Under the pieces are notes generated by a model. The model did not search any database. It was given only the letters and a program-made list of their open reading frames with translations, and was not told the DNA's origin. 9,915 bases of DNA from positions 1 through 9,915 of the forward strand of contig NCED01000084.1 of assembly GCA_002280485.1 (NCBI GenBank), given 5' to 3'. Source of the DNA: Caulobacterales bacterium 32-69-10. Its GTDB lineage: Bacteria > Pseudomonadota > Alphaproteobacteria > Caulobacterales > Caulobacteraceae. Positions 6,067-9,915 of the stretch are shown one piece after another. Made by a program: the position numbers and the translations under genes. Every line of letters starts with the position of its first letter. The stretch's first letter is position 1.

Positions 6067-6549
6067 ATGGACGCAGACCGCCACAGCCCCCCTCGCGTCT
6101 ATGAGCTGTCCCGGCCCGAGCACATGCTGATCTGGGCCCTGCGCGCGATCTGCCTCGGCCACGAGGACTGTCCGTTGCTGATGCAGACCTTCTCGCGGAT
6201 CTGCGGCGACGCGGGACCGCAGGCCCTGGCGGCCTATCAGGCCGTGGTGATGACCATCGGGGTGACGGCGCGGCGGCGCCTGGTGGTGCACATCCCCGGC
6301 TGCGCCTGCGTCAGCGCCGACGAGCAGGCCATGGTCGCCGTGGTCTCCGCCGCCCAGCGTTCGCTCGGGGGAGACGAGGCCGAGTTGCGGGCCCAGATCA
6401 GCGGGCTGACCGGCCAGGAGCCGTCCGAGCACCTGATCTTCGCGTTGCAGGTCGTGGCCAGGGTCCTGAGCGCCGGCGGTCACGTCCTGCCCTCGGGGCC
6501 GGCCCGCGCGGCCGTTTCGCTCGGCATGGTCTCGACCGCCCTGCACTAA
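6067..6549 (+). CDS. Uncharacterised 160-residue protein, probably iron-regulated
   Basis: I do not recognise a named family. The protein is cytoplasmic by appearance: no signal peptide and mainly helical. It starts MDADRHSPPRVYELSRPEHM. Its middle carries LIWALRAICLGHEDCPLL, then FSRICGDAGPQAL, then RRRLVVHIPGCACVSADEQAMV, so five Cys residues lie within about 65 residues, including the close pair Cys-Ala-Cys. The C-terminal half is a predicted helical segment (QEPSEHLIFALQVVARVL). AAGGAG at 6055-6060 stands six bases before the ATG, with the Fur-type operator just upstream. I recall similar proteins in Caulobacterales but no function. The Cys/His content would allow metal, heme or Fe-S binding; that is a guess. 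Confidence 0.75.
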   Translation: MDADRHSPPRVYELSRPEHMLIWALRAICLGHEDCPLLMQTFSRICGDAGPQALAAYQAVVMTIGVTARRRLVVHIPGCACVSADEQAMVAVVSAAQRSLGGDEAELRAQISGLTGQEPSEHLIFALQVVARVLSAGGHVLPSGPARAAVSLGMVSTALH

Positions 6550-6567
6550 GCGCGTCAGGCGAAAGTG

Positions 6568-6586
6568 CGAGCGGTTTCGCCGCTCG
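6568..6586 (+). terminator. Possible hairpin terminator after the 160-residue gene
   Basis: CGAGCGG-TTTCG-CCGCTCG forms a 7-bp perfect stem with a five-base loop, 18 bp after the stop codon. No T-run follows, so it is not a classical intrinsic terminator. It may still pause polymerase or protect the 3' end of the transcript. Confidence 0.35.
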
Positions 6587-6672
6587 AACGCGCGCCAAGA
6601 CGATGCCTCGCCGCGGCGCTTGACGCCGCCGGCCGCGGGCCGTCCCATCGGGGCGTCCCCGGAGGTCCGTCC

Positions 6673-8505
6673 ATGCGCCGTCTGCTGCTCGCCACCGCCG
6701 CCGTCCTGGCGCTCGGCTCCGCCGCCCCCTCTGTGCAAGCAAGAGAGGCGGCGCCCGCGCGAAAGGCCCCTGCCCCGACCCCGGCGGCGGCCCGCGCCTT
6801 CGTCGAGCGCGCCGAGAAGGAGCTGGCCGTGCTCAGCCAGTATTCGGCCCGGGCGTCATGGGTGCAGGCGACCTACATCAACGAGGACACCAACTGGCTG
6901 GCCGCCAAGGCCAGCGCGGAGGTGACCGACGCCACCGTCCGCTTCGCCAAGGAGGCCGCCCGCTTCGACCAGGTCGCCCTCGACCCGGCGACCCGGCGCA
7001 AGCTCTACCTCCTGAAACAGGCCATCGTCCTGCCCGCCCCGACCCGCGCCGGGGCTTCGCAGCGGCTGGCCGACCTGCAGACTGAGCTCGACACCCTCTA
7101 TTCGACCGGCAAGTTCGAGTGGAAGGGCAAGACCCTGGCCCTGGACGACCTGGAGGACCTGCTGCGCACCTCCCGCGACCCGGCCGAGATCAAGGCGGTG
7201 TGGGAGGGCTGGCGCAAGGTGTCGCCGCCGATGCGGCCGCTCTATGCCGAGATGGTCGGCCTGGCCAACGAGGGCTCGCGCGAGCTCGGCTATCTCGACA
7301 CCGGCGCCCTGTGGCGGTCCTGGTACGACATGGAGCCGACCGCCTTCGCCGCCCTCACCGACCGGCTGTGGGGCGAGATGCGGCCGTTCTACGCCAAGCT
7401 GCACTGCTACACGCGCATGCGGCTGAACGAGAAATACGGGGCCGGGGTGCAGGCCCGCACCGGCCCGATCCGCGCCGACCTGCTCGGCAACATGTGGGCC
7501 CAGGAGTGGGGCTCGATCTACGACGTGGTGGCGCCCAAGGACGGCGCGCCCCTCGGTTACGACCTCACCGAACGCCTCGTCGCCCAGAAGTTCGACGCCG
7601 AGAAGATGGTGAAGACGGGCGAGAACTTCTACGTCTCGATGGGCTTCGCGCCCCTGCCCGACACCTTCTGGAAGCGTTCGATGATCACCCGGCCGCGGGA
7701 CCGCGAGGTGGTCTGCCACGCCTCGGCCTGGGACATCGACAACAAGGACGACGTGCGCATCAAGATGTGCACCCGGGTCAACGACGAGGACTTCTTCACC
7801 GTCCACCACGAACTCGGCCACAACTTCTACCAGCGCGCCTACGCCGGCCAGCCGCTGCTGTTCCAGTCGGGCGCCAACGACGGCTTCCACGAGGCGATCG
7901 GCGACTTCGCGGGGCTGAACGCCCTGACCCCCACCTACCTGCAGCAGCTCGGCCTGATCGACCGAGTCCCCGGCCCCGAGGCCGACATCCCGCTGCTGCT
8001 GCGCCGGGCGATGGATTCCATCGCCTTCCTGCCGTTCGGCCTGCTGGTCGACAAATGGCGCTGGCAGGTCTTCTCGGGCCAGACCCAGCCGGCCCAGTAC
8101 AACGACGCCTGGTGGTCGCTGGTGAAGGAGTACCAGGGGCTGGCCCCGCCGGGACCGCGCCCAGCCGACGCCTTCGACCCCGGGGCCAAGTTCCACGTGC
8201 CGAACAACACCCCCTACACGCGCTACTTCCTGGCCCGGATCTACCAGTTCCAGTTCTACCGCGCCGCCTGCCGCCAGGCCGGCTGGACCGGGCCGCTGAA
8301 CCGATGCTCCGTGTACGGAAACAAGGAGGTGGGCGCCAAGTTCGAGGCCATGCTGAAGCTCGGCCAGTCCAAGCCCTGGCCCGAGGCGCTGGAGGCCTTC
8401 ACCGGCGAGCGGCAGATCAGCGCCCAGGGCATATTGGAGTACTTCCAGCCCCTCGACGCCTGGCTGACCGGCCAGACCAAGGGCGAGGCCTGCGGCTGGA
8501 CCTAG
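6673..8505 (+). CDS. M2-family peptidyl-dipeptidase (bacterial ACE homologue)
   Basis: The 610-residue secreted zinc dipeptidase is homologous to angiotensin-converting enzyme; bacterial members remove C-terminal dipeptides from peptides in the periplasm. Following a signal peptide (MRRLLLATAAVLALGSA...QA) the full M2 domain is present. VVCHASAWD and CTRVNDED lead to the zinc motif His379-Glu-Leu-Gly-His383 and the third ligand Glu407 in GFHEAIGD, 24 residues on, the same spacing as in human ACE. KFHVP (Lys506, His508) and PYTRYF (Tyr515, Arg517, Tyr518) match the ACE substrate-carboxylate, catalytic His/Tyr and chloride-binding positions. The C-terminal LGQSKPWPEALEAFTG block is also kept. 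ATG 6673 was chosen because GGAGG lies at 6661-6665 and the signal peptide begins there; the upstream extension to 6565 is non-coding in character. The stop is shared with the converging gene in one CTAG. Confidence 0.95.
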   Translation: MRRLLLATAAVLALGSAAPSVQAREAAPARKAPAPTPAAARAFVERAEKELAVLSQYSARASWVQATYINEDTNWLAAKASAEVTDATVRFAKEAARFDQVALDPATRRKLYLLKQAIVLPAPTRAGASQRLADLQTELDTLYSTGKFEWKGKTLALDDLEDLLRTSRDPAEIKAVWEGWRKVSPPMRPLYAEMVGLANEGSRELGYLDTGALWRSWYDMEPTAFAALTDRLWGEMRPFYAKLHCYTRMRLNEKYGAGVQARTGPIRADLLGNMWAQEWGSIYDVVAPKDGAPLGYDLTERLVAQKFDAEKMVKTGENFYVSMGFAPLPDTFWKRSMITRPRDREVVCHASAWDIDNKDDVRIKMCTRVNDEDFFTVHHELGHNFYQRAYAGQPLLFQSGANDGFHEAIGDFAGLNALTPTYLQQLGLIDRVPGPEADIPLLLRRAMDSIAFLPFGLLVDKWRWQVFSGQTQPAQYNDAWWSLVKEYQGLAPPGPRPADAFDPGAKFHVPNNTPYTRYFLARIYQFQFYRAACRQAGWTGPLNRCSVYGNKEVGAKFEAMLKLGQSKPWPEALEAFTGERQISAQGILEYFQPLDAWLTGQTKGEACGWT

Positions 8506-9275
8506 TCGGCGGCGTAGGCCGCCAGCACCGCCGCCGGCGCCGTGGCCGAGTGCGACGGCGCGATGGTCTGCACCGCCGGGCTCTCGCCGGCGATCCGCCC
8601 GGCCAGGGCCCTCAGCGACCGCTCGGCCTGCCCGCTGTCGGTGGAGAAGATCCAGGCGGCGCTCCGCAGCCGGTCATCGTCGGTGACGCTGGCGGCGTCG
8701 CCGAGGTACAGCACGCCGCCCGCCGCATAGGCCGCGCTGCCCGGGGTGTGGCCCGGAACGGCGAAAGCCTTGATGCTCAGGACGCCGAGGTCGACGACCT
8801 GCCCGTCGGCCAGGGCCCGCGCCACCTTCAGCCCCGTCGGCTTGGGCTTGGGCGCCGAGAAGCCGGTCATCGGGCTCTTGGCCGAGGCCGTGCCCTCGAT
8901 CATCCCGACCTCCGCCGCCAGCGCCATGATCCGCGCCCGCGGAAAAGCCTTGCAGCCGCCGGTGTGGTCGCCGTGGCCGTGGGTGATGAACACCGCCTCG
9001 ACCGCGTCGGGGCCCAGGCCCTGGGCCTTCAGGGCCGCCTCGACGGCCTTGGCCTCGGGGTCCATGCCGCAGTCGATCAGCGCGACCGTCCGCGGCCCGG
9101 TCGGCAGCACGAAGACGTTGGAGAAGCCGTCCTTGACCAGCACGGCCCCGCCGGGAAGCTCGGCCCGCTCCGGCGCCGGCTTCAGGCTCTTCCCCTGCGC
9201 TCTTCGGCGCGGGGGAAGTACCCGGCGCAGCCGGGGGATGGGGGCTTCGGGAGCGCGACCTAGCCAGCGTCGCAC
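8502..9275 (-). CDS. Metallo-beta-lactamase-fold hydrolase, N-terminus replaced by repeat
   Basis: The product is an MBL-fold metal-dependent hydrolase of the class-B-like/glyoxalase II superfamily. It has THGHGDH (residues 98-104), later GHTPGS, LGDAAS and PSHS, giving all five usual metal-binding motifs. The substrate is unknown. Coordinates are of the longest frame, from GTG 9275. Residues 1-30 (beginning RRWLGRAPEAP) are read out of the structured repeat at 9186-9341 and are not plausible native sequence; family-like sequence starts at LKPAPERAELPGG. Relatives generally carry a signal peptide, for which there is no room, since the next gene's stop is at 9350. Translation may instead begin at GTG for Val45, or the gene may be N-terminally damaged. 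It converges on the M2 peptidase with a four-base CTAG overlap. Confidence 0.8.
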   Translation of the reverse strand: MRRWLGRAPEAPIPRLRRVLPPRRRAQGKSLKPAPERAELPGGAVLVKDGFSNVFVLPTGPRTVALIDCGMDPEAKAVEAALKAQGLGPDAVEAVFITHGHGDHTGGCKAFPRARIMALAAEVGMIEGTASAKSPMTGFSAPKPKPTGLKVARALADGQVVDLGVLSIKAFAVPGHTPGSAAYAAGGVLYLGDAASVTDDDRLRSAAWIFSTDSGQAERSLRALAGRIAGESPAVQTIAPSHSATAPAAVLAAYAAD

Positions 9276-9341
9276 CCAGCTGCCCCCTCCACCACCTTCG
9301 GTGGTCCCCCTCCCCCGCGCCGAAGAGCGCAGGGGAGGAGC
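9186..9341. repeat. Structured 156-bp inverted-repeat element (MITE-like)
   Basis: Terminal arms 9186-9216 and 9311-9341 are complementary over 31 bases with one mismatch (26 bp of it perfect, 9191-9216 with 9311-9336). The interior folds into three arms: CCCGGC-GCA-GCCGGG (9221-9235); GGGGGC (9240-9245) with GCCCCC (9282-9287) around GCGAC/GTCGC (9254-9258 and 9269-9273); and ACCACC-TTC-GGTGGT (9291-9305). The whole is a cloverleaf-like cruciform. It forms the 5' end of the reading frame at 8502-9275 and reaches to nine bases from the stop of the gene at 9350. GC-rich elements with this kind of sequence are frequent in Caulobacterales intergenic DNA. No target duplication was found. Confidence 0.8.
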
Positions 9342-9349
9342 TTAAGAGT

Positions 9350-9682
9350 CTACCGCGCCGGCGCCGCGGTCATCCGCTCGGACGGCAGGATGCGGGCGAG
9401 GCGGGTGTTGATCGCCTCGCGGTCCCAGTCGCGGATCTCGCCATGGCGGGCCTGCTGCTGGTTGGCGAAGGCGCGCATCGAGCGGATTTCGCGCATGGCC
9501 CGGGGGTCGCGGCGCACCTGGCGCTCGGCGGCGTCGAGCTGCTGCATCACGGCGTAGAAGCCGTCCTTGGACACGCCGGCATAGGCGTCCGGCGCGCGGG
9601 GGTCGGCGCCGCCATCCTGCGCCAGGGCGGGAGCGGCGATCAGGGATGCGGTGCACAGGGCGGCGGCGAGAAGGGCCTTCAT
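9350..9682 (-). CDS. Small secreted protein of unknown function
   Basis: The 110-residue product has a clear signal peptide, MKALLAAALCTASLIAAPALA, cut before QDGG. The mature part of about 89 residues is hydrophilic and largely helical, with many charged residues (LDAAERQVRRDPRAMREI, then a Gln-rich FANQQQARHGEIRDWDREAINTR). ATG 9682 was chosen over longer frames because AGGAGG stands five bases upstream, an excellent ribosome binding site, and the signal peptide starts there. The mature region lacks Cys and known motifs. I do not recognise the family; a periplasmic chaperone-like or structural role is possible but unsupported. Confidence 0.75.
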   Translation of the reverse strand: MKALLAAALCTASLIAAPALAQDGGADPRAPDAYAGVSKDGFYAVMQQLDAAERQVRRDPRAMREIRSMRAFANQQQARHGEIRDWDREAINTRLARILPSERMTAAPAR

Positions 9683-9763
9683 TACGGCCTCCTTTGTTAA
9701 GGGCTGCGTCCTGAACGTTCCGCGGGCGGGAAAGATGCTGAGATGAGGCGAGCCCACAAACTT

Positions 9764-9851
9764 CGTCATCGCCGGGCTCGTCCCGGCGACCCAAGCGACA
9801 TGTCGGATGGCCAGCGTCGCGTGGGTCCCCCGGACAAGCCGGGGGATGACG
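9764..9851. repeat. Palindromic intergenic repeat, copy 2
   Basis: The 36-base arms 9764-9799 and 9816-9851 are complementary at 30 of 36 positions. Each arm also forms its own hairpin: CGCCGGG-CTCGT-CCCGGCG (9770-9788) and CCCCCGG-ACAAG-CCGGGGG (9827-9845). The GTCATC ends, internal GGGACCC/GGGTCCC-like blocks and the five-base loops match the copy at 5741-5835. It lies between the secreted-protein gene at 9350 and the partial gene at the right edge. Confidence 0.75.
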
Positions 9852-9861
9852 GCAATTTTGA

Positions 9862-9915
9862 TCAGTTCGTGGCGTCCTTCACCGCGTCCTTGGCGTCGTC
9901 GACCGTCTCCTTCAC
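9862..9915 (-). CDS. C-terminal end of a minus-strand gene (partial)
   Basis: The last 17 codons of a frame running off the right edge read VKETVDDAKDAVKDATN, then TGA at 9862-9864. The Lys/Asp/Ala-rich amphipathic pattern resembles the tails of CsbD-like or other small stress proteins, but so short a piece cannot settle the family. The repeat at 9764-9851 follows 10 bp downstream. Confidence 0.5.
   Translation of the reverse strand: MKETVDDAKDAVKDATN

Noticed and set aside
6856..8196. Minus-strand frame of 446 codons
   Set aside because: Antisense shadow of the M2 peptidase with Gly/Val/His-rich, low-complexity translation and no motifs.
7119..9263. Plus-strand frame of 714 codons across the M2 peptidase and MBL genes
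   Set aside because: Composition is Arg/Gly/Pro-rich shadow coding from GC-rich DNA; it overlaps two genes with full catalytic motifs.
9342..9794. Minus-strand frame of 150 codons over the small secreted protein
   Set aside because: Overlaps the better-supported 110-residue gene with strong AGGAGG and signal peptide; translation is Arg/Pro-rich shadow.
1..9915. CRISPR array, tRNA or rRNA genes, transposase
   Set aside because: No regularly spaced identical repeats, no tRNA-like gene with conserved arms and no transposase or integrase frame were seen on either strand.

Overview
The window is GC-rich DNA with the codon use and gene content of an alphaproteobacterium, most likely Caulobacterales (Caulobacter/Phenylobacterium-like). 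This rests on TadE/TadF pilus proteins, CtrA-like and GANTC sites upstream of genes, a TonB-dependent receptor with Fur-type operators, and dispersed palindromic repeats between genes. No database search was possible, so the taxon and family names come from recognition alone.

Layout. (1) 1-348: a less GC-rich upstream region with two CtrA-like sites. (2) 349-2287, plus strand: a small Tad-type pilus accessory set. It holds a free-standing pilus/secretin N-terminal domain protein, a TadE-like and a TadF-like pseudopilin, and a 48-residue lipoprotein. (3) 2284-3518, minus strand: a two-gene operon of a DUF4198-like periplasmic protein and a four-EF-hand protein. (4) 3519-3669: a divergent promoter with two Fur-type palindromes. 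(5) 3670-5726, plus strand: a TonB-dependent receptor of the heme/hemoglobin family, broken by an internal frameshift and probable deletion near 4773. (6) 5741-5835: a palindromic repeat. (7) 5849-6549: a 50-residue and a 160-residue orphan protein, divergently arranged around a third Fur-type operator. (8) 6673-8505: a periplasmic M2-family (ACE-like) metallopeptidase. (9) 8502-9275, minus strand: a metallo-beta-lactamase-fold protein whose N-terminus reads out of a long structured repeat (9186-9341). (10) 9350-9682, minus strand: a small secreted protein of unknown function. (11) 9764-9851: a second copy of the palindromic repeat. (12) 9862-9915: the C-terminus of a further minus-strand gene.

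The central part (about 2.7-6.5 kb) reads as a metal/iron-starvation locus: three Fur-like operators serve a heme-type receptor, a DUF4198/EF-hand periplasmic pair and two uncharacterised proteins. The receptor as given cannot be translated whole, so it is either a recent pseudogene or an assembly error. Both gene-level convergences in the window use one shared CTAG as the stop on both strands. The 349-2287 cluster looks like a Tad pilus satellite that would need ATPase, secretin, prepilin peptidase and pilin from elsewhere.
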